From: CAVOHU01 sp963817885
GTDB lineage: Bacteria > Acidobacteriota > Vicinamibacteria > Vicinamibacterales > JAKQTR01
DNA length: 64,000 bases
Direction of reading: 5' to 3'
Assembly: GCA_963817885.1 (NCBI GenBank)
Contig: CAWFQE010000006.1
Location: 62,001-126,000 of the forward strand
Below the pieces are notes generated by a model. It saw only the letters and a program-made list of their open reading frames with translations. It was not told the origin of the DNA and ran no database searches. The translations under genes were made by a program, and so were the position numbers. Below, one piece after another: positions 54,592-63,480 of this stretch (positions are counted from its first letter, which is position 1; each line of letters begins with the position of its first letter).

Positions 54592-56645
54592 ATGAAAGCC
54601 ACCCGGACCCTCATCGCCACGACCGTGGCGCTTCTCTTCTGTGCAGCCACCTCCAGCGAGCGACTCGCGGCCGCACCCGGCGACGCCCGCGTCACGCCGG
54701 GCGAGTTCGTCGTCGAACATCCGACGCTCATCAACCTCGGCTTCGAGTGGCACATCGACGGCGACGCCAATCGTAACGCCGCCGTTGACGTGTCGTACCG
54801 GAAGGTGGGGGAAACCGCGTGGCGGAAGGGATTGCCGCTCGCGCGGCTTCAGAATGAGCGCATCTATCAGCGCAACATCTTCAACCTGGTCTCGCCGAAC
54901 ATGTTTGCCGGCAGCATCCTGGATCTCGAGCCCGACACCGCGTACGAAGCCCGCTTCGTGATGTCCGATCCGGACGGTATCGGCGGGCCTGCGGCGGGCG
55001 CCACCAAGACGGTCACGGTGCGGACGCGCCCGGAGCCGATGCCGGCCGCCGGCGGCAAGGTCTATCACGTCTATCCGGTGAAGTGGAAGGGAGAGAAGAT
55101 CGAGCCGGCCTTCGAAGGGATCATGTGCGCCTACAACTACTACTGCGGGGCGGGCGACACCTCGCCGGGCGGACGGCCGCGCGTGAAGCCGGGCGACATC
55201 GTCCTGGTCCACGCCGGCACCTACGCATACCACTACGAGTTCTACGCCAACCAGACCTCCATCAACGCCACCACGACCTTCGAGGGCACCTACTACCTCT
55301 CAGGGAAAGGCACGCCGGAGAGGCCCATCGTCATCAAGGCGGCGGGTGACGGCGAGGTCGATCCTCGACGGCCGCGGCAATTTCAACCTGTTCAACATCA
55401 AGGCGGCCGACTACAACTACTTCGAGGGGCTCACCTTCCGGAACACCAGCATCGCGATCTGGGCGGGCACGCAGTTCATCGCCGGATCGAAAGGGCTGAC
55501 GGTGAAGCGCTGCCGGTTCGAAGACGTCGGCATGGGCGTGTTCACGAACTACTCGGGCTCGAGCAACTTCTACATCGCCGACAGCGTGTTCCTCGGCCGG
55601 AACGATCCGAAGCACCTCATCGGGTGGACCGGCCCGTTCTGGCAGCAGTTCGAGAATGTCGACGGGCAAGCGTACCCGCCGGTGATGAAGTCGTACACCG
55701 CCATCCGGCTCTACGGCTCGGGGCACGTCGTCGCCTACAACTACGTCGCCGACTTCCACGACGGCATCGACACCGAGATGTACGGCAACCCCGACGGATC
55801 GCACGCCGTCGAGGGCCCGACCTATCCTCCGCGCGAGATGTGGGATCGCCGTCCGATCGGCGATCGACATCTACAACAACTACATGACGAGCTTCCACGA
55901 CAACGCCTTCGAGATCGACGGGAGCATGCACAACATCCGCGTCATGCGGAACATGCTGATCAACTCGGCGTCGCACCCGATCGTCCACGCAGCCGTCGGC
56001 TGCGGCGGGCCCATCTACTGGATTCGCAACATCGCGTACCACGCGCCGGGAGGATCGACGCGGCTGACCGGCGGGTCGGCCGGCGTCTTCTTCTACAACA
56101 ACACCATCCTCACGGAGACGTCGCGGAATGTCGTCGGCCAACGTCGCACTGGCGCAACAACCTGATGCTCGGCCGGAGGACTCGGCGCCGGCGATCTTCA
56201 CCGTGAACACCAGCACCAACTACAGCTCGTCCGACTACAACGGATTCGGCCGAACCCTGGCGCCGAAACGTCCTTCCAGTGGAACTCGCCGCCTTGGAAC
56301 GTGGCCGTGATGGATCCGATGACCACAACCCCCGCCCAACTCGAGCAGCGCAAGTACGTGACGTTCGAGGAGTACGTCCGCGACACGAAGCAGGATCAGC
56401 ACAGCGTCGTGCTCGGCTACGACGTGTTCGTGAATGTGCCGAAGCTCGATGCGAAGGATCTGTTTCGGATCCAGCACATCTACAAGGCGGACGATGCCGA
56501 TTTCAGGTTGAAGCCCGGCTCGGCGGCCGTGGACCGCGGCATCGAGCTGCCGAACATCACGGACGGCTTCACCGGACGGGCCCCCGATCTCGGAGCGCTC
56601 GAGCTTGGACAGGCGCCGCCGATCTACGGTCCGCGCCCGCGGTAG
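54592..56645 (+). pseudogene. Secreted right-handed beta-helix protein with multiple frameshifts
   Basis: N-terminal signal (KATRTLIATTVALLFCAATSSERLAAA) and an FN3-like segment (VDVSYRKVGETAWRKGLPL) precede a beta-helix region typical of pectate-lyase-like/parallel beta-helix proteins (NYFEGLTFRNTSIAIWAGTQ, NFYIADSVFLGRNDPKHL, HDNAFEIDGSMHNIRVMRN) and a C-terminal DFRLKPGSAAVDRGIELPN motif. The reading frame changes at about 55358-55361, 55855-55862, 56140-56148, 56172-56180 and 56245-56252, each time re-entering homologous sequence with no in-frame stops between. This fits clustered indel errors, or a decaying gene. Possible substrate: polysaccharide; no catalytic residues identified. Confidence 0.75.
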
Positions 56646-56806
56646 GGGTGCCTGGCCGGCGACTGCCAGCACTTCGGGCTGGCAGCCGCCGGAGGGGAAG
56701 AAACGCCTGGAAGAAACAATGCCTGGAAGAAAGTTCGCCCCTCAATCGGCAACCGGTCTATGATCTCCGCCGTCCCCCCGAGTCGGCTTCTCCAGGAGGT
56801 CCGGCC

Positions 56807-57283
56807 ATGCAGAGATCCCTCCACCTCGATCCCAACAAGTGCACGGGCTGCCTCCAGTGCGAGATGGCGTGCGCCTGGGATAACTACCAGAGCTTCACCG
56901 TCGCAAAATCACGAATCAAGGTGTTCGCCTTCCACCATGAGGGCCGCTTCGTCCCGTATACCTGCACGCAGTGCGACGAAGCCTGGTGCATGGCGGCCTG
57001 TCCCGTGGATGCCATCCAGCTCGACCCCGCGACCGGCGCGAAGATCGTGCTGGAGCCGACCTGCGTCGGCTGCAAGGTCTGCACGATTGCCTGCCCGTTC
57101 GGCACCATCAACTACGTGGCCCAGACCGGCAAGGTGCAGAAGTGCGACCTCTGCGGCGGCGTGCCGGCCTGCGCCACGGCCTGCCCCACCGGCGCCATCA
57201 CCTTCGTCGACGCGGACTGGACCGGCCTCGGGAAGATGCGCCTGTGGGCCGAAAAGACAGATACACATCCGGCGACGGCATGA
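56807..57283 (+). CDS. Four-cluster ferredoxin-like electron-transfer subunit (AorA-like)
   Basis: 158 aa with four [4Fe-4S] motifs: CTGCLQCEMAC, CTQCDEAWCMAACP, CVGCKVCTIACP and CDLCGGVPACATACP, sixteen ligands in total. Such proteins carry electrons between a tungsten aldehyde oxidoreductase and a FAD subunit. ATG at 56807 with AGGAGGT seven bases upstream. The catalytic subunit begins 12 bp after its stop. No signal peptide; cytoplasmic. Confidence 0.9.
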   Translation: MQRSLHLDPNKCTGCLQCEMACAWDNYQSFTVAKSRIKVFAFHHEGRFVPYTCTQCDEAWCMAACPVDAIQLDPATGAKIVLEPTCVGCKVCTIACPFGTINYVAQTGKVQKCDLCGGVPACATACPTGAITFVDADWTGLGKMRLWAEKTDTHPATA

Positions 57284-57295
57284 GGAGCGACTGTC

Positions 57296-59146
57296 ATGGC
57301 ATGGACCAAGAGCGTCCTTCGCGTGAACCTCGCGACCGGCACCTGCACGCCCGAGCCGCTGAACATGGCGTGGGCCAACGACTACCTCGGCCAGCGAGGC
57401 CTCGCCACCAAGTATCTCGTCTCTGAGATCGATCCGGGGATCGACCCCTTCTCGCCGCAGAACGGGCTCATCTTCGTGACCGGCCCGCTCACGGGAACCA
57501 TGGCCGCCACCGGCGGGCGCTACTCCGTGGTCACCAAGGGCCCGCTCACCGGCGCCATCGCCTGCTCCAACTCCGGCGGCTTCTTCGGCGCGGAGCTGAA
57601 GTTCGCGGGCTGGGACATGGTGATCTTCGAGGGCGCGTCCCCGAAGCCGGTCTACCTGCTCATCACGGACGGACAGGCCGAGCTCCTCGACGCCAGCCAT
57701 CTCTGGGGCAAGACCGTCTGGGCGACCGAGGAGCACATCAAGAAGGTCCACCAGGATCCCCAGATCCGCGTGGCAGCCATCGGCCGGGCGGGTGAGAACC
57801 GCGTGCTGTATGCCGCCATCGTGAACGACCTGCACCGGGCAGCCGGGCGGTCCGGCGTCGGCGCGGTCATGGGCTCCAAGAACCTGAAGGCCGTTGCGGT
57901 GCGCGGCACCCGGACCGACGCCTATCATATCGCCAATCCGGAGGCCTTCTTCGCGGCCACCGAGTCAGGAAAGAAGGCGCTGGCGGCAAATGCCGTGACG
58001 GGGCAGGGGCTCCCTGCCTACGGCACCCAGGTGCTGATGAACGTCATCAACGAGCTGGGCGCATTGCCGACCCGCAATCATCGCGACGTGCAGTTCGAGG
58101 GGGCGCAGGCCATCTCGGGCGAAGCCATGCACCAGAAGCGGCCCACTGACGGCAAGGCGAACCTCGTGGCCAAGGGCGCCTGCTTCGGCTGCACCATCGC
58201 CTGCGGCCGAATCTCCCGCATGGACCCGGGCCACTTCAGCGTCAAGGACAAGCCTGACTACCATGGTGCCTCCGGTGGCCTGGAATACGAGGCCGCCTGG
58301 GCCCTGGGCGCCGCCAACGGCGTGTCGGACCTGGAGGCGCTGACCTACGCCAACTACCTCTGCAACGAGGACGGTTTCGATCCCATCTCGTTTGGCGCCA
58401 CGGTTGGCGCGGCGATGGAGCTCTACGACCTGGGCATCCTCACCAAAGAGGAAGTCGGCTTCGAGCTGCCGTTCGGATCCGCGGACGCGATGGTCAGGCT
58501 CGCAGAGCTGACGGCCAGGGGCGAGGGGTTCGGCAAGGAGATGGCGCTCGGTTCAAAGCGGCTGTGCGCCAAGCACGGCCGGCCCGAGCTGTCGATGACC
58601 GTCAAGGGCCAGGAGTTTCCCGCCTACGACGCCCGCGCGCTGCAAGGCATGGGACTGGCCTACGCCACCAACAACCGGGGCGCCTGCCACCTGCGCGGCT
58701 ACATGGTGTCACCCGAAGTGCTCGGCATCCCCGTGAAGATGGATCCCCAGGCCACCGAGGGGAAGGCGGCCATGCTGAAAGCCTTCCAGGATCTCACCGC
58801 CGTGGTGGATTCAGCGGGCCTCTGCCTCTTCGTCACGTTCGCCTGGGGCCTCGCCGACATCCAGCAGCAGATCCAGGCGGCCTGCGAGGGCGACTGGTCG
58901 GAGGAGCGGCTGCTTCTGGTCGGCGAGCGCATCTGGAACATCGAGCGCGAGTTCAACCTTGCCGCGGGGCTCACGGCCAAGGACGACACGCTGCCGCCGC
59001 GCCTGTTGAAGGAGCCCGCCAGGACAGGCCCGCAGAAGGGTGCGGTGTCCAAGCTCGGCACGATGCTGCCGGAGTATTACCGGCTCCGGGGATGGACCGC
59101 GGAGGGCGTCCCCACCGCCGAGACCCGCGCGCGGCTCGGGGTGTGA
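57296..59146 (+). CDS. Tungsten-containing aldehyde:ferredoxin oxidoreductase, catalytic subunit (AorB-like)
   Basis: 616 aa, AOR family. Pterin-binding blocks AAIGRAGENRVLYAAIVNDLHRAAGRSG and GAVMGSKNLKAVAVRG, and cluster ligands CFGCTIAC (Cys296, 299, 303) with Cys464 in NNRGACHLRGYM, are all present. These enzymes oxidise aldehydes to carboxylic acids, and in Aromatoleum-type three-subunit forms can reduce NAD+ or run backwards with H2. ATG at 57296. The substrate cannot be read from sequence. The neighbouring AorA, AorC-like and MoaD-like genes support a complete enzyme. Confidence 0.92.
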   Translation: MAWTKSVLRVNLATGTCTPEPLNMAWANDYLGQRGLATKYLVSEIDPGIDPFSPQNGLIFVTGPLTGTMAATGGRYSVVTKGPLTGAIACSNSGGFFGAELKFAGWDMVIFEGASPKPVYLLITDGQAELLDASHLWGKTVWATEEHIKKVHQDPQIRVAAIGRAGENRVLYAAIVNDLHRAAGRSGVGAVMGSKNLKAVAVRGTRTDAYHIANPEAFFAATESGKKALAANAVTGQGLPAYGTQVLMNVINELGALPTRNHRDVQFEGAQAISGEAMHQKRPTDGKANLVAKGACFGCTIACGRISRMDPGHFSVKDKPDYHGASGGLEYEAAWALGAANGVSDLEALTYANYLCNEDGFDPISFGATVGAAMELYDLGILTKEEVGFELPFGSADAMVRLAELTARGEGFGKEMALGSKRLCAKHGRPELSMTVKGQEFPAYDARALQGMGLAYATNNRGACHLRGYMVSPEVLGIPVKMDPQATEGKAAMLKAFQDLTAVVDSAGLCLFVTFAWGLADIQQQIQAACEGDWSEERLLLVGERIWNIEREFNLAAGLTAKDDTLPPRLLKEPARTGPQKGAVSKLGTMLPEYYRLRGWTAEGVPTAETRARLGV

Positions 59147-59231
59147 CGACCGGCTTGCGATTTTCGGCATTGTCCCGCGTGCAGAGCCGCGAGCCGCATG
59201 TCGCCAGCCGCACGCTGCTTGGGTTGGTCAC

Positions 59232-60476
59232 ATGAGACACGTCATCATCGGGAGCGGACCCGCGGGCGTGGTGGCCGCCGAGACCCTCCGGAAGGCCGAC
59301 CCCGCCGCGGAGATCACGCTGCTCTGCGGCGAGGGAGAGCCGCCGTACTCCCGCATGGCGATCCCGTACCTCCTGAAAGGAAACATAGACGAGGCGGGGA
59401 CCTACATCCGGAAAGACGCGGACCACTATGGGCGTCTGCGGATCAGCCTGGTGCATGCTCGCGCCCGAGGCCTGGACACCGCCGCCCGCAGAGTGGACAT
59501 CGGCATCGGTCAAAGCCTCCCCTATGACCGCCTGCTCATCGCGACGGGCTCCCGGCCCAGCCGCGAACACATCCCGGGCATCGATCTTCCGGGCGTCCAT
59601 ACCTGCTGGACTCTTCAGGACGCCCGGGCCATCGTCTCCCGGGCCCGTCCCGGCACCCGCATCGTGCAGATGGGCGCGGGGTTCGTCGGCTGCATCATCA
59701 TGGAGGGGCTGCTCTCGCGCGGCGTGGACCTCACGATCCTCGTCCGCAGCGGCTACATGGTGCGGCGGATGATGAACCCGACCGCCAGCGGGTTGATCCG
59801 CCGCTGGTGCGAAACCAGAGGCGTGAGAATCCTCACCCGTACTCAGCCCAAGGGACTCAGCACCGTGGGAGGCGTGCTCCAGGTGGATCTCGGTGATGGG
59901 CGGACGCTTCCAGCCGACATCTACCTCAGCGTCGTCGGCGTCGATCCGAACCTGGAGTTCCTGACGGGAAGCGGCATCGAGATCGGCCAGGGCGTCCTGG
60001 TCGATGCCGATCTGCAGACCAGCGTCGCAGGCGTCTACGCGGCCGGCGACGTGGCCGAGTCCACCGACTGCATCAGCGGAAAGCGGCAGATGAACGCGAT
60101 CCAGCCCAACGCCGTGGAACAGGGCCGGATCGCGGCGTTGAACATGGCGGGCCGGCCGGTCCGCTTCAAGGGCAGCTTCGCGTTCAACGTGCTGACGACG
60201 ATCGGCCTGGCCGCCTCGTCTTTCGGGGAGTGGCAGGGTGTGCCGGGCGGAGAATCGGCTGAAGTCCTGGATGAATCACGATACCGATACATGAAGCTGC
60301 AGTTCGACGGCGACACCCTGGTCGGCGCCAACTGCGTGGGTTTCTCCGAGCATGTCGGCGCGCTGCGGGGGCTCATCGAGGGACGACGACGGCTGGGAGC
60401 GTGGAAGCAGCGACTGCTGGACGACCCCTCGCAGATCATGAGCGCCTTCGTGTCGACCGCGTGCTCCGTCGTATGA
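59232..60476 (+). CDS. FAD-dependent NAD(P)H oxidoreductase (AorC-like)
   Basis: 414 aa, pyridine-nucleotide-disulfide oxidoreductase fold. FAD motif VIIGSGPAGVVAAETLRK, YSRMAIPYLLKGNID, ATGSRPSREHIPG, an NAD-binding VQMGAGFVGCIIMEGLLSRG, and the second FAD motif GVYAAGDVAES. Same fold as the FAD subunits of three-subunit AORs and of nitrite-reductase-like flavoproteins. ATG at 59232. Ends with an overlap (ATGA) into the MoaD-like gene. Confidence 0.88.
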   Translation: MRHVIIGSGPAGVVAAETLRKADPAAEITLLCGEGEPPYSRMAIPYLLKGNIDEAGTYIRKDADHYGRLRISLVHARARGLDTAARRVDIGIGQSLPYDRLLIATGSRPSREHIPGIDLPGVHTCWTLQDARAIVSRARPGTRIVQMGAGFVGCIIMEGLLSRGVDLTILVRSGYMVRRMMNPTASGLIRRWCETRGVRILTRTQPKGLSTVGGVLQVDLGDGRTLPADIYLSVVGVDPNLEFLTGSGIEIGQGVLVDADLQTSVAGVYAAGDVAESTDCISGKRQMNAIQPNAVEQGRIAALNMAGRPVRFKGSFAFNVLTTIGLAASSFGEWQGVPGGESAEVLDESRYRYMKLQFDGDTLVGANCVGFSEHVGALRGLIEGRRRLGAWKQRLLDDPSQIMSAFVSTACSVV

Positions 60477-60727
60477 AGATTACCCTCAAGCTGTACGCCT
60501 CCCTCACCGAGCGCCTCCCGGCCGAGGCGCGCACCAGCCACCGGATCGAACTGGACATCGATGCGGGCACCACACCTCTCGACGTGATCCGGCGCCACGG
60601 TATTCCCGAGGCCGCGTGCGGCATCGTGCTGATCGATGGCGAGTGGGTTGCGCGGCCTGATCGTGCGACACGGGTGCTGTCGGAAGGCGATGTCCTGGCC
60701 ATCTGGCCTCCGATCGCGGGCGGCTGA
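60473..60727 (+). CDS. MoaD/ThiS-like sulfur carrier for pterin cofactor
   Basis: 84 aa, ubiquitin-like beta-grasp protein ending PPIAGG. MoaD-type carriers donate sulfur to the molybdopterin/tungstopterin dithiolene; dedicated copies are common in AOR operons. ATG at 60473 overlaps the FAD subunit's stop (ATGA). The rest of the fold is visible (KLYASLTERLPAEARTS, GIVLIDGEWVARPDRATRVL). It is distinct from thiS at 12.4 kb. Confidence 0.9.
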   Translation: MKITLKLYASLTERLPAEARTSHRIELDIDAGTTPLDVIRRHGIPEAACGIVLIDGEWVARPDRATRVLSEGDVLAIWPPIAGG

Positions 60728-60752
60728 ATGCGAGTTCCGCTGGAGCCTGGAC

Positions 60753-61010
60753 ATGAGCCTCAGCCGGGAGGAGTTCTTCCGCCTCCTGCCGGCCGCGGTC
60801 GGTCCGTTCGAGGCGGACGGGGAGACGATCCGGTGGTCCGATGACGATCGCCGCTGGACCATCCGCCTGGTTCCACTGGCGGACCGTCCACTGGGCAGCG
60901 TCGTCGTGCCCCGTTACCGCGTCGAGATTGCCCTCGAGTCGCGCTCGGAAGCGGATGGTGATGTGTTCATGGAGCGCTTCCAGCGCGGCTTCCTGCGCGG
61001 GGGCGGATAG
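60753..61010 (+). CDS. Small protein of the AOR operon, function unknown
   Basis: 85 aa, no signal or membrane segment. Beta-rich core (TIRLVPLADRPLGSVVVPRYRVEIAL) and a final amphipathic helix (VFMERFQRGFLRGGG). ATG at 60753, 25 bp after the MoaD-like stop in the same direction, so very probably cotranscribed. The position suggests a role in cofactor insertion or assembly of the aldehyde oxidoreductase, but I do not recognise the family. Confidence 0.65.
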   Translation: MSLSREEFFRLLPAAVGPFEADGETIRWSDDDRRWTIRLVPLADRPLGSVVVPRYRVEIALESRSEADGDVFMERFQRGFLRGGG

Positions 61011-61154
61011 CAGTCAACCGCATCCGGGCTCCCCCGCACGGGCCGCCAGGCGTGCAACTCGGATGGCGCGCGCACGCGCACGTCCAGCGACCCGAACCGC
61101 TTGACGCTTGACGGATCGGCGCCGCGACCTTTTTCGCCGCAAGCCGCGCTGTGG

Positions 61155-62267
61155 TCAGCGCGGCGAAATCGCGGAGACGGTGAGCTGCGTTCCCGCCGGC
61201 AGTCTCAGCTCGTCGAGGCCGTCGATCAGGATGGTCCCGGCGCCGCCCGCGATCGCCCCGATCACAGCTCCCTTGCCGCCTCCCACGATGGCGCCGAGGA
61301 TGGCGCCCAGCGCAGCGCCGACCGCAGCATCGTGGCCGAGAGACTGAGGCTCGTCCCGGCGATCCCGGTCGCGGACATCGCCCGAACGATCGACGCGGAT
61401 CCGTCCCTCGCCGGGGACGCTGATCGATTCGATCTCGCCCTCGAAGTACCCCGACCGCCCGTCACGCATCCGAATGCGATCGAAGTCGAACGCCATTTCC
61501 GCGCGACCGCTCCGTCCGACGGAGCGTGCGACGACGCCATCGATGACGGCGCCGCGGTAGACGCCCGGTCCGAGCACCGTCACGGAGAAGCGCTCACCCT
61601 CGCGCGCCGTCCGCGTGGTCAATCCGCGGTCGAGCCGCACGGTCAGCCGCGTGCCGTCTGGAACCAGCCCTCCCCGCCCGCGATCGTCGTAGACGCTCCA
61701 TCGAGGCTCGGCCGCCACGCGCCGATAGAAGCTCTGCACCGACACGGATGTCTGGAGGAACTCGCTGTCGAGCTGCCGGGTCACTCGAAGGCCGTTCGCG
61801 ACGGGCTCGAACCTCGCGGTGAAGTCACTGCCTCGATTGCCGGACGTGACCACCGTCAGCGCGTCCCGATCGAGATCGGCGCGGGTCGACATTCTTCGGC
61901 CGCCGGGGCCGACTTCATCACGATCCTGTCCGTCGGCGTCGAAGGTCAGGCGCGGCGCATTGGACGAGACGATGGTCACCGACCTCCCGTTGAGATCGAT
62001 GGCAAGCGTGTCCGGCGAACCGAGCCGGTTGATCAGGTTCCGGTACGCGCGGTCCCGCTGCTCCGGGGGGAGCGATCGTGTCACCTGATCCACGATCCGC
62101 TCAGGATCATCGCTTCTGCCCCGATCGAGCTCATAGGTTCCCGACAGCCGGTTGAACGCCCGCTGCCGATTGCCGAAGCGGCCCGGCTGCGCGTCAGCGG
62201 TCGTCCAGGCCGCCGTCGCAATCGCGAGTGCGCCAATCACGGTGAGACTGCGTCGTGAGGTGGTCAT
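61155..62267 (-). CDS. Exported glycine-zipper protein
   Basis: 370 aa with a signal peptide (RRSLTVIGALAIATAAWTTADA). The long middle part is Arg/Asp-rich and beta-predicted (LAIDLNGRSVTIVSS, FTARFEPVANGLRVTRQL). Near the C-terminus a glycine zipper (AAVGAALGAILGAIVGGGKGAVIGAIAGG) marks outer-membrane-associated or membrane-inserted proteins, followed by LPAGTQLTVSAI. ATG at 62265-62267 with GGAGCGGG upstream. Convergent with the AOR operon across 144 bp. Function unknown. Confidence 0.8.
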   Translation of the reverse strand: MTTSRRSLTVIGALAIATAAWTTADAQPGRFGNRQRAFNRLSGTYELDRGRSDDPERIVDQVTRSLPPEQRDRAYRNLINRLGSPDTLAIDLNGRSVTIVSSNAPRLTFDADGQDRDEVGPGGRRMSTRADLDRDALTVVTSGNRGSDFTARFEPVANGLRVTRQLDSEFLQTSVSVQSFYRRVAAEPRWSVYDDRGRGGLVPDGTRLTVRLDRGLTTRTAREGERFSVTVLGPGVYRGAVIDGVVARSVGRSGRAEMAFDFDRIRMRDGRSGYFEGEIESISVPGEGRIRVDRSGDVRDRDRRDEPQSLGHDAAVGAALGAILGAIVGGGKGAVIGAIAGGAGTILIDGLDELRLPAGTQLTVSAISPR

Positions 62268-62435
62268 GATGTCCCGCTCCTTGCGAAATCGGGCACCCGA
62301 GACGGCACCCGACGTCTCCTGCGACAGTCCTCGGCCAGGCCGCGTGGCAGCGCCCGGCCCCTCCATTCATGATAGGAGCCTGGCCGGCGGTTGTCATGCC
62401 AGTTTGCCCACGCCGCGGAATACAGCCGGGCCGGG

Positions 62436-63281
62436 CTACAAGCGCTTTGCGTCAACGAAAATGGTGTTGTACAGCGAACCCGCGCACGCGACGTAGCCGC
62501 GGGGCCGGAGCCACCTGGCGATGGGCGAGCTGTCGTGGGAGGTGTTCGGCCCCTTGGTTTCGGCGCAAATCACCGCGGGCCGATACTTCCGGAGGTTCAG
62601 CGATCGCAGCACGGCCTCATCGAGGCCCTCCACGTCGATCGACAGCAGGTCCGGCGCGCCGTCGAAGTGCTCGGCGATCAGCCGGTTGACCGGGATGAGA
62701 GGCATCTTCACGACCTTCTCGACCGGGTCGACTTTCGACGATCGGCGGTACTCCGCAACGGCCTCCGGAGAGAACGTGTTGAGCGGCCAGCGATCGCGAA
62801 TCACGTAGTAGTCGGCTTCGGTCTGCCCCTCGAGCCCCACGCCGGCGGGCACGACCACGTCGTTCGGGCGGACCGTTCGAATCTTCTCGACCAGCGTCGG
62901 ATTGGGCTCGACGAGCACGCCATGGCCGATCGTGTTGTAGAGCAGGTAGGTGTTGTTGCCAAGCACCGGATCGCCTGCGCCGATGTCGAGGTAGCTGGGC
63001 TTCGCCAGGTGGAGGACGTCGCGCAGGAGGTTGAACAGAATCAGGTCTTCACCCTGCTGCGCGAACGACTGGCGGAACGGCCGGCCTTCGTCGCGCGCCG
63101 GCAGCGGCCTGCCCTCGGAGGGTGCCTGCGGAATATCGGAAACGGCCGCCGGTGGCTTCGGTGAGGCGGGCAGCGGCGCCGCGCTCGCCGTTCGCCGGCC
63201 TGGATACGCCCCTGCCAGTCCTGCCAGGCCGCTTGCTGCGGCCCCAGTCACCACTCCAATCACGAAATCTCGCCGGTTCAT
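62436..63281 (-). CDS. FkbM-family methyltransferase with Tat-type signal
   Basis: 281 aa. N-terminus NRRDFVIGVVTGAAASGLAGLAGA looks like a Tat signal (RRDF followed by a hydrophobic stretch). The mature part has QQGEDLILFNLLRD, a SAM site YLDIGAGDPVLGNNTYLLYN, EPNPTLVEKIRTVRPNDVV and a C-terminal LLSIDVEGLDEAVLRSLNLRKYRP, diagnostic of the FkbM family. Family members normally act in the cytoplasm on sugars or lipids, so an exported copy would lack SAM supply unless the substrate or function differs. ATG at 63279-63281. Confidence 0.8.
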   Translation of the reverse strand: MNRRDFVIGVVTGAAASGLAGLAGAYPGRRTASAAPLPASPKPPAAVSDIPQAPSEGRPLPARDEGRPFRQSFAQQGEDLILFNLLRDVLHLAKPSYLDIGAGDPVLGNNTYLLYNTIGHGVLVEPNPTLVEKIRTVRPNDVVVPAGVGLEGQTEADYYVIRDRWPLNTFSPEAVAEYRRSSKVDPVEKVVKMPLIPVNRLIAEHFDGAPDLLSIDVEGLDEAVLRSLNLRKYRPAVICAETKGPNTSHDSSPIARWLRPRGYVACAGSLYNTIFVDAKRL

Positions 63282-63480
63282 GCTCGTACCGCCTTCCGAC
63301 CAATGAAGCGCCCGTCCACGTCCTGGAGCCGGTCCACCTGGGCGCGTGGGGGCACGGGATAGTTCAGACCGGTTGGACATGATACCCGACTTCAGGCCAT
63401 TGTCCCCCGGTTCGAGTCCTGGAGTGAAATGACGGCTCGAACCACCGGCCGGTGCGGCGCACAGGTATACACTGTGGCTG

